Translations under genes and position numbers: made by a program
In this document: positions 46,438 through 56,726 of the stretch, in pieces
Numbering within the stretch: position 1 is the stretch's first letter
How the letters are laid out: the number at the start of each line of letters is the position of its first letter
Notes under the pieces: generated by a model
The model's input: the letters and a program-made list of their open reading frames with translations, nothing else
What the model was told of the DNA's origin: nothing
Databases searched by the model: none
DNA from: CAWJAP01 sp963834365
Lineage (GTDB): Bacteria; Acidobacteriota; Vicinamibacteria; Vicinamibacterales; Vicinamibacteraceae
Assembly: GCA_963834365.1 (NCBI GenBank)
Contig: CAWIBS010000043.1
Location: 1 to 64,000, forward strand
Length of the DNA: 64,000 nt
Direction of reading: 5' to 3'

Positions 46438-46716
46438 CAGGCACCAGGCATCAGGCGATCAGGTATTAGGGATCAGGGAGCAGGCCAAAGACCGAAGACC
46501 AAAGACCGAAGACCACAGACCAAAAACCAGCGACCAACGACCAAAGACCAACGACCAAAGACCAACGACCAGAAGACTGAAGACCGACCAACGACCACGG
46601 CGTGTCCCGGCTACGGGCTACCGGCTGCAGGCTACGGGCCGGCCACGATGCTTTTCGCAAGCCCTGTAGTCCGCAGTCCGTAGCCCGTAGCCCAGACTGA
46701 AGACCGAAGACCGAAG
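46438..46716. repeat. 279-bp composite phrase array between rnr and selB
   Basis: ATCAGG-type words (46438-46490), then many GACCAAAGACC/GACCAACGACC words (46487-46600), CGTGTCCCGGCTAC at about 46602, GGCTACGGGC words, then GTAGTCCGTAGCCC (46667-46692) and GACTGAAGACCGAAGACC words ending at 46716. The CGTGTCCCGGCTAC phrase also occurs at 43952, upstream of the rnr array. No gene. The last unit directly abuts the selB ATG. Confidence 0.87.
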
Positions 46717-48661
46717 ATGTCCTCCCTCGTCATCGGTACCGCTGGTCACATCGATCACGGGAAGAGTGCGCTCGTTCGTGCCCTCACCGGCATCGATCCC
46801 GATCGGCTGCCGGAAGAGAAGGCCCGGGGCATCACGATCGACCTCGGCTTCGTGCACGCGCAGTTCGGCGACGTGCAGGTCGCGTTCGTGGACGTGCCTG
46901 GCCACGAACGCTTCGTCCGCAACATGCTCGCCGGCGCGACCGGGATCGACGGCGTTCTGCTCGTGGTCGCGGCCGACGAATCGGTGATGCCCCAGACGCG
47001 GGAGCATTTCGACATCTGCCGGCTGCTCGGCGTCGAGCGTGGCGTCATCGCGCTCACCAAGTGCGACGTCGCCGACGCGGACCTGCGCGCGGTCGCGCGG
47101 GACGAGGTCTCGGCGCTGGTGGCGGGCTCGTTCCTCGAGGGCGCGCCAATCGTCGGCGTGTCGGCGCAGACCGGCGAGGGGCTCGCCGAGCTTCGCACCG
47201 TGCTCGCCGGCCTGGCGTCAACGTCTGACGGGCGATCCTCGGCGCGGGCCGGTCCGGCACCCGGTCGACCGGGCGTTCACGCTGCGCGGCTTCGGGACGG
47301 TTGTGACCGGGACGCTGGCCTCTGGCACCATCCGCGTCGAAGATGGGCTCGAACTGCTGCCGGCTGGTCGAGCGGCGCGCGTCCGTGGCCTGCACGTCCA
47401 CGGCGCGCCGGTTCGCGCCGCGGTTGCGGGTCAGCGCGCGGCCGTGAACCTCGGCGACACGCCGGTGGCGGCGGTCACCCGTGGCGACGTGCTCACGACA
47501 CCTGGTGCGTTCGAGGCCACGCGGCGCTTCGATGCGCGCATCGATCTGCTGCCTGACGCACCGGCGCTGCGTCACGGTGCGCGGGTCCGTGTCCACCACG
47601 GCACGACCGAAGCCATGGGCCGCGTGTCTCTGGCGCGCGTTCTCGGCGGGCAATCGTCGGAGGTGACGGGCCTTCCGGCCGGTGGCCGGGCCCATGCCCG
47701 CGTGCGTGTCGAGCGGCCGCTGGTTGCGAGCCGCGGCGATCGCTTCGTGCTGCGCAGCTACTCGCCGATGCGAACGATTGGCGGAGGCATGGTCCTCGAT
47801 CCGGCGCCCCGGCGCGGCCCGGTGAGATCGGCGGCCGCGCGTGAACGGTTCGAGGCGATCGACCCGGGCGAATCGCCCGCCGCGGGTTCAGAAGCCCTGC
47901 AGGCCACTGTCCTCGCACTGGTAACCGACTACGGCCGCGAGGGCGTCCGTCCGCGCGATCTGGCGCGGCGCCTCGGGCTCGATCCCGGGAGCGTGCTGAC
48001 CGCAGGCGGCGTCCTGACCGGCGCTGGCGGGCTCGTGAGCCTCGGCGACTGCTGGATGACGTCTGCCATCGTCGAGCAACTGCATCGTGAGCTCGAGGAG
48101 CTGGTCTCGGCACACCATCACGCGCAGGCGGATTCTGAGGGGCTCCCTCGGGAAGAGGCACGCGATCGGCTCCGCGTCGCAACCGGCGTATTCGACGGGC
48201 TCGTGGAGTCGCTGACGTCCCGTGGGAGGCTGGCGGGCCGGGACCGGCTGGCGCTGCCGGGCCGCCAGGGGCAGGTGCCCGACGCGGATCGCGACCTGTT
48301 CATGCGCGTCGAACAGGCGCTGCAGGGCGCAGGGCTGAAGCCGCCCGATGAGGCCGAGCTGGCGACTGCGCTGGCGACGGGAATGACCGAGGTCGGCCGG
48401 GCCCTCTCGTGGCTGGGCCGCCAGCGACGCACGACACGCCTCGGAGGACTGGCGTTCCACACGAATGCGTTGGAGCAGCTGAAGCGCGAGGTGCGTGCCC
48501 TCGGCGAAGCCTCGATGCCGGGGACGCCACGTCCGAGGCTGGACGTGGCCGCGTTCAAGGCGCGCTACGACGTCAGCCGAAAATATGCGATTCCGCTGCT
48601 CGAATACCTGGATCGCGAGCGTGTGACGCGCCGTGTGGGGGATGTGCGCGAGGTGCTCTGA
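46717..48661 (+). CDS. selB: Selenocysteine-specific elongation factor (one frameshift)
   Basis: About 648 codons. Delivers Sec-tRNA to UGA codons. G-domain: GTAGHIDHGKSALVRALTG (G1), ARGITIDLGF (G2), FVDVPGHERFVRNML (G3) and ALTKCDVAD (G4), all SelB-typical in lacking insertions. Domains II/III follow in a second frame (FTLRGFGTVVTGTLASGTI; GDRFVLRSYSPMRTIGGGMVLDP). C-terminal winged helices (REGVRPRDLARRLGL; VAAFKARYDVSRKYAIPLLEYLDR) bind the SECIS. The break is near 47255. No selA, selC or selD in the window. Confidence 0.92.
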
Positions 48662-48698
48662 AGGTCGCCCGACCGGGGGAGGCGGGTCGGCGAGAGCG

Positions 48699-48872
48699 TC
48701 AGATGTGCTCGTCCTTCGGCGGCTCGTCCTTGACCGAATCCTTGAAATTCTTGATGCCGCGACCTATCCCCCGCCCGATGTCGGGGAGGCGATTCGCCCC
48801 GAAAATCAGGATGACGATGAGCAGGATCACGATCATCTCGGGGAGACCGAGCGGGCCGAACAGGGCGAACAT
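48699..48872 (-). CDS. tatA: Sec-independent protein translocase TatA
   Basis: 57 codons. Short TM helix (LPEMIVILLIVILIFGANRL), hinge with FGANRLPDIGRG, amphipathic helix GIGRGIKNFKDSVKDE and an acidic tail ending DEPPKDEHI; this is the TatA/E pattern, shorter than most. Forms the pore that carries folded proteins across the inner membrane. Good Shine-Dalgarno AAAGGAGAA eight bases before ATG 48872. The adjacent flavoprotein gene upstream ends 28 bases before it. No tatB or tatC nearby. Confidence 0.92.
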   Translation of the reverse strand: MFALFGPLGLPEMIVILLIVILIFGANRLPDIGRGIGRGIKNFKDSVKDEPPKDEHI

Positions 48873-48899
48873 GGGCGTTCTCCTTTACAACCCCGGATG

Positions 48900-50091
48900 T
48901 TAGCACCAAAACGCGGAGCTCAGGCGGCTCGGCCGGGCGACGCGCAGGAACTGCCAGGCGAGTCGCGGCTCGAAGGTCGCTAGCAGCCGGCGCTTCAGCG
49001 TGCGATACGGCTGGCGGCCGGCCACGAGATCGGCCATGACCCGGCGGATGGCCGCGCTCTGACCCAGGGCGCGCACGACGAGACCGACGAACGGCCCGCG
49101 AAAGAAGCCGGCCTTCAGGCGCGCCGCGCGCGCGAGCTCGGGATAGATCTCGTCGGCGAGCGCACCTTGATACTGCCGGACCTGATCGGTGGCACTGGCG
49201 ATCGCATCGGCGGCAAGCGTCGCGGACTGCAGTGCGAAGTAAATCCCCTCGCGCGTGATCGGGTCCACGAGCCCGGCCGCGTCACCGACGAGAAGCCAGC
49301 GCGGCCCGGCGGCGCGCTCCGCGGACAGCGCGGACGCGCTGAGTGACGGAATGGGCCAGGAATAGGGAGTGAGCCGCGCGCCGCGAGCGAGTCCGCGTGC
49401 CTCTATCCATCGACGCGTAATCTGGCGGAGCGCGTCCGACGACGTCTCGTCGGCCTGCGCCCCGCTGCCGATGGCCAGGTGATCCACGCGCGGGAACGAC
49501 CACAGGTATCCGGGCGGATCGGTGAGGAACGCGACGTCGATATCCGCCGAGGACACGCCGTGCACGAAGAAGCCGGTCGCGATCGACAGCTGATCGCGCC
49601 CGAACGCGCGGTGAACCCGGCGACGGACCAGGCTGTTGGCGCCGTCCGCGCCGACCACCCACGACGCGCGCGCCGTGCGCCCGCCCAGATCGAGCGATAC
49701 GCCTGCGCGATCGATCGAGAGATCGCGCACCCGCACCGGCTCGTGTCGAGCTCCGGCCCGACAGGCGGCGTCGAGCAGCAACCGATCGAAGCGGCAGCGA
49801 TCGACGACCACGAGATCGATGTCGGCTGGCGCGTCGGCGGTCCGGAGCGCGACGTCGGCCCTCGGTACCGCACGCGGCCTCGAATCGTGCGCGGGCGATC
49901 CGCACGGCCGGAAGCGCGCTGAGAGGAACGGCCTCGGCGACCAGCGCGAGCGCCCGCCCGGTGACGCCCCCGCCACACGGCTTTTCCCGTGGATGCGACG
50001 GATCGAAGATCGTCACGCGGGCGCCCAGCCGCGCGAGGCGGTAAGCGGTCCAGGCCCCTGCCGGTCCGGCGCCGACGATGGCGATGTCCAC
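48900..50091 (-). CDS. Geranylgeranyl-reductase-family FAD oxidoreductase (one frameshift)
   Basis: About 397 codons from ATG 50091. FAD Rossmann motif DIAIVGAGPAGAWTAYRLARLG, then KPCGGGVTGRAL; after a break near 49850 the second frame gives WVVGADGANSLVRRRVH, PGYLWSFPRVDHLAIGSG and LLVGDAAGLVDPITREGIYFAL, the motifs of geranylgeranyl reductases. Such enzymes saturate prenyl chains of quinones or lipids. A C-terminal basic segment resembles membrane association. Precedes tatA on the same strand. Confidence 0.82.
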
Positions 50092-50104
50092 GCCGGTGAT
50101 TCTT

Positions 50105-50260
50105 GCAGGCTCAGGGCTCGGGGCTCAAGGCTCAGAGCTTGGGGACTCGGGGACTGGGCGACTTCGGGGACTGGGCGACTCGGGGGCTCGAGGCTCACGG
50201 CCAGCTCACGGGCTCAGGGCTTCGCGCTTCCTGAGCCTTGAGCCCTGAGCCGTCGGGATC
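50105..50260. repeat. GGCTCAGGGCTC / GGGGACTGGGCGAC array
   Basis: Two phrase types: GGCTCAGGGCTC-like words (50107-50140 and 50200-50260) and GGGGACTGGGCGAC words (50140-50185), the latter shared with 18881-18935. Lies between the divergent flavoprotein and the next gene (GTG 50270). No gene. Confidence 0.82.
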
Positions 50261-50269
50261 TACAGTAGC

Positions 50270-50791
50270 GTGGTGCCCCATCCACTCGTGCTGGCGATGT
50301 TTCCGACCCCCGATACCGCCGTCGAAGCCGCGGCCGCGCTCCATGGGCTCGGCGTGAGCCGCGAGGCGATCTCGGTCGTGGCGCGGACCCACGAGCGGCA
50401 GGGCGTCTACGCGCGGGCCATGGATGCGACGCCTGGCGCCGAGTTCGAGGATTCACGGTCTGCCGGGCGCCTGGGCGAGCTCGGTGCGGCCGTCATTGCG
50501 GCGGTCGCCAGCGTGATGCCGGGCGGCGGGGCGCTCGTCGCCGCCGGACCGCTGTCTGCGGAGCTCGGCGAGGCGGCGGGGCATCTGGCCGGCAACCTGA
50601 CGGGCGTGCTCGAACGGGCAGGCGTGGACGCGTCCCGCGCCGTGGCGTGGCAGCACGCGGTCGAGGGCGGCGCCGTGCTGCTCGGGATCCATGTCGGCGA
50701 GGATCGCGTCGCCCGGGTGAGAGACGCACTGGCTGCCGCCGGCGCGACGACCGTGCAGGTCGCCAGGTGGGACGGCGAGGCGCCCGCGTGA
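50270..50791 (+). CDS. General-stress-like protein with Gly/Ala membrane-like centre
   Basis: 173 codons from GTG 50270 (GTG 50273 also fits). N-terminal LAMFPTPDTAVEAAAALHGLGVSREAISVVART and C-terminal GGAVLLGIHVGEDRVARVRDALAAAGATTVQV are ferredoxin-like repeats; the middle (AAVIAAVASVMPGGGALVAAGPLSA) is a Gly/Ala hydrophobic stretch. The pattern resembles the YflT/general-stress and DUF1269-like classes. Function unknown. Intact. Confidence 0.6.
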   Translation: MVPHPLVLAMFPTPDTAVEAAAALHGLGVSREAISVVARTHERQGVYARAMDATPGAEFEDSRSAGRLGELGAAVIAAVASVMPGGGALVAAGPLSAELGEAAGHLAGNLTGVLERAGVDASRAVAWQHAVEGGAVLLGIHVGEDRVARVRDALAAAGATTVQVARWDGEAPA

Positions 50792-50995
50792 CAATCGGGC
50801 GCCTGCGTCGTTCTCGTAGTCAGGAGGTGTGGCTCCATTCGTGGACGTCAGAACCATCGGGACCGTGGCGGTGTCTCACCAAACAGTCGTGTTTCCGACC
50901 CGGGCTGGCGGGGTACCGGTTTTGCAGTTGAATCGGGGTTGTGCCTCGTCCAGAATGGACGGGGACGACGCCCTGCTCTGAAAGATCGTCCGTTC

Positions 50996-51898
50996 ATGCC
51001 GACGCCCGTACCTTCGAACGTTCTCCCGTCGGGCTACACGACGCTGCATCTGCTCCACGCGGATCAGGATGCGACGGCCTTCGGCAACCGCAAGAGCCGC
51101 TTCAGCGGCGCGTTGGCCACATCGGTCGGCACCCACGTTCTCTTCCTGATCGTCTTCTTCGTCCTGGCCACTCTGCCGACACCGCCTGTCGTCGCAACGC
51201 CAGAGCGTCCGTTCGATCCCAATCAGCTCGTCTGGCTCGACATGAAGGGGCCGGGGGGCGGCGGGGGCGGCGGAGGCAACGAATCGAAGGAGCCGCCCAA
51301 GAAGCTCGAGACCCAGGGTCCGGACAAGCTCTCCGTGCCCGTGCAGAAGCCGGCGCCCCAGGCGCCACCCAAGGAAATCCAGAAACCGCCTGACGAGCCG
51401 CCGAAGCTCGCGATGAACATTCCGGTGAAGCCGGTGGACGCTGGGCAGCTGAACATCCCGGGCGCCGTGAACGCCCCCTCGGCGCCCACGCCGTCGCAAG
51501 GGTCGGGCACGGGCGGCGGCGCAGGATCGGGCCGCGGCACGGGCTCAGGTCCCGGAGAAGGATCAGGGCTCGGTCCGGGGTCGGGCGGCGGCACGGGGGG
51601 CGGCGTCTATCAGCCCGGCAACGGTGTCATGTCGCCGCAGGTGCTGTTCGAAGCCAAACCGCAATACACGCCGGAAGCCATGCGCGCCAAGATCCAGGGC
51701 CAGGTGCTCGTCTCGGCCGTCGTGATGCCGGACGGGACGGCTGGTGAAATCCGCGTCGTGCGCTCGCTCGACTCGGTCTTCGGCCTCGATCAGGAAGCGA
51801 TCAAGGCCGTCCGTCTCTGGCGCTTCAAGCCCGGCACGCGCATGGGTCAGCCCGTGCCCGTCCTCGTGACGATCGAAGTGTCGTTCAATCTCCGGTAG
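50996..51898 (+). CDS. tonB: TonB-like energy transducer with Gly-rich linker
   Basis: 300 codons from ATG 50996 (a longer reading has no better start). One TM (THVLFLIVFFVLATL) near residues 45-60, a Gly-rich stretch, a Pro/Lys-rich linker, a second Gly/Ser-rich stretch (about residues 165-200), then the TonB_C domain with EAKPQYTPEAMRAKIQGQVLVSAVVMPDGT and VRLWRFKPGTRMGQPVPVLVTIEVSFNL. Drives TonB-dependent receptors such as the one at 18941. ExbB/ExbD are not in the window. Followed by a strong terminator. Confidence 0.87.
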   Translation: MPTPVPSNVLPSGYTTLHLLHADQDATAFGNRKSRFSGALATSVGTHVLFLIVFFVLATLPTPPVVATPERPFDPNQLVWLDMKGPGGGGGGGGNESKEPPKKLETQGPDKLSVPVQKPAPQAPPKEIQKPPDEPPKLAMNIPVKPVDAGQLNIPGAVNAPSAPTPSQGSGTGGGAGSGRGTGSGPGEGSGLGPGSGGGTGGGVYQPGNGVMSPQVLFEAKPQYTPEAMRAKIQGQVLVSAVVMPDGTAGEIRVVRSLDSVFGLDQEAIKAVRLWRFKPGTRMGQPVPVLVTIEVSFNLR

Positions 51899-51925
51899 GC
51901 CGGAGCTTCAGCTCCGGCAACGTGA

Positions 51926-51963
51926 AACGGCCCGGCGGGTTGTCCCCGACCGGGCCGTTGTGT
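51926..51963 (+). terminator. Rho-independent terminator of tonB
   Basis: AACGGCCCGG (51926-51935) pairs with CCGGGCCGTT (51950-51959) across a 14-base loop, followed by GTGTTT. On the other strand the stem is followed by TTTCAC, so it may also stop transcripts from groEL. The two genes are convergent. Confidence 0.8.
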
Positions 51964-52001
51964 TTCTCGACGGATGCGCCGGAGCTGAAGCTCCGGGCCT
52001 G

Positions 52002-53704
<1,703 letters not shown>

Positions 53705-53771
53705 GGTATCTCCTTGATTCCACGCGGCACGGCCGCGTGGGACTGCGCTTCGCCGAGGCTGAAGCCCGGGC

Positions 53772-54064
53772 CTACTTCGCGTCGAGGACGGCGAGAACTT
53801 CGTCCTCGCGCATGATCAGGTATTCCTCGCCGTCGATCTTGATCTCCTGGCCCGAATACTTGCCGAAGAGGATCGTGTCGCCTTCCTTGACGTCGAGCGG
53901 CAACACCTTGCCATCGTCTTTGGCCTTCCCTTGCCGGCGGCGATGACCTTGCCCTGCTGCGGCTTTTCCTTGGCGGTGTCGGGGATGATGATGCCGCCGA
54001 TGCGCTGTTCGTCTTCCTCGAGGCGCTGGACGATGATGCGGTCGTGTAGCGGTCTGACCTTCAT
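53772..54064 (-). CDS. groES: 10-kDa co-chaperonin (one-base deletion)
   Basis: Full-length co-chaperonin when one base is restored: 293 bases here against 294 expected for 97 codons. MKVRPLHDRIIVQRLEEDE and GGIIIPDTAKEKPQQGKVIAAGKG are in the first frame; KDDGKVLPLDVKEGDTILFGKY and GQEIKIDGEEYLIMREDEVL are in the second, to the TAG at 53772. The missing base is in the GGGAAGG stretch near 53930. Second gene groEL follows after 67 bases, which contain a hairpin (CCACGCGG...CCGCGTGG). Expressed from the CIRCE-controlled promoter. Confidence 0.93.
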
Positions 54065-54176
54065 GCCGGAAACTCCGTGAACGAATGAGTGGTTGAGTGG
54101 AACGGGGCGCTCGCTCCAGGGACCGCGGTGGTGCCCCGGGCTGGCTCGCCGGGCTGGCACTCGTGCCCTCTGACTG

Positions 54177-54230
54177 TTAGCACTCGCGCTGGCCGACTGC
54201 CAATTATAGATGCGCGGGAGATGGTGTCAA
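54177..54230 (-). promoter_or_regulatory. groES promoter with CIRCE operator
   Basis: On the minus strand, TTGACA (54230-54225), 16 bases, TATAAT (54208-54203). A CIRCE element overlaps and follows the -10: half-sites TTAGCACTC (54177-54185) and GACTGCCAA (54195-54203) with a nine-base spacer; the second half matches the GAGTGCTAA consensus at 7 of 9. Predicts HrcA repression of groESL and heat induction. Confidence 0.88.
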
Positions 54231-54247
54231 GAGCGGCCGCAAGAAGC

Positions 54248-54348
54248 GGCGGGGCTGAAGCCCCGCCCTACCGTGCAGCCCTACCGTGCAGACTTGCGGC
54301 GGGCCCCGGACCGTCGGGGCGTTCGGTAGGCCGGACCTTCAGGTCCGG
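54248..54348. repeat. Two palindromes between groES promoter and Fis-type gene
   Basis: GGCGGGGCTGAAGCCCCGCC at 54248-54267 and CCGGACCTTCAGGTCCGG at 54331-54348. Both belong to the CCGG/GGGG palindrome class; between them CCCTACCGTGCAG is repeated twice. Behind the Fis-type gene's stop on the minus strand. Confidence 0.8.
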
Positions 54349-54359
54349 CGGGCCCAGGA

Positions 54360-54572
54360 CTACGTCTTCTTGATCCCGTACTCGTCCATCTTGCGGCTGA
54401 GGGTGTTGCGGTGGATCCCAATCCGCTCGGCGGCGCGACCGATGCTGCCGGCCTCCTCCGTCGAGGGCGCACGTGATGAAGCGCCGCTCGAACTCGAGCA
54501 CGCCTCCTCGTAGAGGATGCCCTTGGACACCATTTCGCGCACGAGGGCGTCGAGCTGCGCGCGAATCGTCAC
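54360..54572 (-). CDS. Fis-family small HTH regulator (two frameshifts)
   Basis: About 70 codons. From GTG 54572, TIRAQLDALVREMVSKGILYEEAC, then EFERRFITCAL in another frame, then GSIGRAAERIGIHRNTLSRKMDEYGIKK, a Fis/NtrC-type HTH_8 helix-turn-helix. The breaks lie near 54500 and 54460. Small Fis-like proteins of this sort are widespread and their targets vary. GTG overlaps the purC stop (GTGA), so it is translationally coupled to purC. Confidence 0.72.
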   Translation of the reverse strand: MTIRAQLDALVREMVSKGILYEEACSSSSGASSRAPSTEEAGSIGRAAERIGIHRNTLSRKMDEYGIKKT

Positions 54573-55493
54573 GCAATCTCCCGGCCCGTCAGCCGACGGT
54601 GCGCGTCGAGATACTTGTCCCGCGTGCGCGCGACGACCTCGTCCGGCAGGCTCGGCACGGGTGGCTGCTTGTTCCACCGAATCGACTCGAGATAGTCGCG
54701 GACGAACTGCTTGTCGAAGCTCGGCTGCGGACCCCCGGGCGCGTACTGATCGGCAGGCCAGAAGCGCGACGAGTCGGGCGTCATCACTTCGTCGATCAGG
54801 ATCGGCTCCGGCGGCACCGCGGCGGCGCTGGCGCCGGGCAGCAGGCCGAACTCGAACTTCGTATCCGCGAGAATGATTCCGCGCGACGCGGCGTGCGCCG
54901 TGCCCCGCGCGTAGAGGGCCAGCGTCAGCGCCTCGAGCCGGTCCAGCAGCGCGTCGCCGACGATCGACGCCGCCTGCGTCCGGTGATGTTCTCGTCGTGT
55001 CCGCTCGCCGCCTTGGTCGCCGGCGTGAAGATGGGGCGCGGCAGCTGGTCGATCTCGCGCAGGCCCGCCGGCAGCGCGATGCCGCAGACGTGCCCGGTCG
55101 CACGATAGTCCTTCCATCCCGAGCCGGACAGGTAGCCTCTGCGCGACGCATTCGATCGCCAGCGGCTCGGTGCGGCGCACCAGCATCGACCGGCCGCGCA
55201 GCACGTCCGCGTGTGGCGCGCAGCCGGCGGGATACGTCGTGGACGTCGGTGGAGATGACGTGATGCGCCACGAGATCGCCGACGTGCTCGAACCAGAACG
55301 CCGACAACTGCGTCAGCACGCGGCCCTTGTCGGGAATCGCCGACCCGAGCACGTAGTCGAAGGCCGAGATGCGATCGGTCGCGACGATCAGCAGGTGCTG
55401 CGCGTCCACCTCGTAGACGTCGCGCACCTTGCCCCGGCGATGGAGCGTCAGTCCCGGAAGGACAGTGTCGAGAAGTGGAGGACTGGAGACCAC
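54569..55493 (-). CDS. purC: SAICAR synthetase (three or more frameshifts)
   Basis: About 308 codons joined. Purine step 8, joining aspartate to CAIR. PGLTLHRRGKVRDVYEV, LLIVATDRISAFDYVLGSAIPDKG, LTQLSAFWFEHV (ATP-binding region), MLVRRTEPLAIECV, GIILADTKFEFGLL, LIDEVMTPDSSRFWPAD, SFDKQFVRDYLESI and RTRDKYLDAHRRLTG follow in family order. Frames change near 55213, 55140 and 54985. The GTGA overlap ties it to the Fis-type gene. Confidence 0.9.
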
Positions 55494-55569
55494 GATGAGC
55501 CTGCGCGACGTCGAAGCGAGTGCGCTAGCTTACAAGGTCTTGCCACGCCGGTCCATCGGATCGCACGGG

Positions 55570-56670
55570 TCACCTGATGACGATGTCGCCTCGAATCGTC
55601 GCCAGCTTCAGGAGCGGCCCGCCGCCTCTGATGTCGCCACGCGCGCGGCTCTCGTTCTCGCCCGACTCGACCTCGACCATCTTGTCGGTGATGCGCACCT
55701 GCCCGTGCTCGGCGTGCGCGTCCAGCGTCACCCCGGCGGGTGGCAGCGTGACCTCGATCAGATCGTTCTCGATCGACGCCGTGACCGGGATCGCCGTGTC
55801 GAGCGTGACGCGCAAGGTGAGCCGATCGCCCTCGACTTCGATCGGCGCGCGCACCTCCCGCAGACGGCACTCGCCGCCGTCGCCGTGAATCGTGACCGGT
55901 CCCGCGAGCCCCTCGACTTCGGCCCGCACGCGTTCGAGCGTCAGCGACGTGGGGCCGTCGACCGATCGCAGGCGCGAGCTCGCTCCCCGTCGCGTTGAGC
56001 GTGACGCCTCCGGTCACGTTCGAGATGCGCAGTTCGGTGCGCTCGGTCTCGAGCGTCAGCGGTCCGGACTTGTCGATCTCGAGCGACCCGCCGACATACT
56101 CGCCGTCGATGCCGCCGGCGATCTCGGTGAGGACGGCGCGTCCCTCGGCGCGTCCGAGCGTGAGGCGCGCCACGCGGCGACACCTTCAGTTCGCCGCCGC
56201 GCGTGCGGAGATCGACCGCCAGCTGCTCCGGAACACGAATGGTGAGTTCGAGCCGCCGCCGGCGGTGCATCTCGGGTCCCGGCATCTTCACGCGGACGTC
56301 CAGGGTGTCGCCGTCCGGCGTGATTTCGAGCCCGTAGGCCTTCTCGAACGCGCTCGCCTGGGCTTCGTCGACGCCGTAGGCGGTGCTGACGAGCTCGGCC
56401 GTGACGTCGTCGCGATCCTCGCCGAGCACCGTGATCGTGCCGCGGAGGCCGTCAACCCGGATTCCGGTGACGCCCGGCTCGACCGCCGCCGTCGCCGAGC
56501 GCGCAACCCGTTGCTCGACGTTCTGCCCGCGCAACTCGGATCGCACGTGCTCGAGCAGGCGGCTCGAGCGAGAACCCCGAGCCGCCCGGCCGTGCCGGCG
56601 CGGTCATCTGGTAGACTCCCGTGCCCACCACGACGAAGACCGCGATCAGCAGTAACTCTCGCTTGCCCAT
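55570..56670 (-). CDS. DUF4097-like membrane-anchored beta-helix protein (three frameshifts)
   Basis: About 366 codons joined. N-terminal TM (LLLIAVFVVVGTGVYQM), then repeated beta strands typical of DUF4097: GIRVDGLRGTITVLGEDRDDV, EITPDGDTLDVRVKMPG, RRLELTIRVPEQLAVDLRTRGGELKV, GPLTLETERTELRISNVTGGVTLNATG, GECRLREVRAPIEVEGDRLTL and SIENDLIEVTLPPAG. The frame shifts near 56550, 56175 and 55970. Function unknown. Divergent from UPF0104 (56 bases between starts). Confidence 0.65.
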
Positions 56671-56726
56671 AGAATTGGCGCGACCGTTATAGTAGAGTCC
56701 GCGAAGCGATCGCCATCCCGCCCCTG

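Noticed and set aside
46437..46716. tRNA-Sec or other RNA gene before selB
   Set aside because: No cloverleaf; the region is phrase array throughout.
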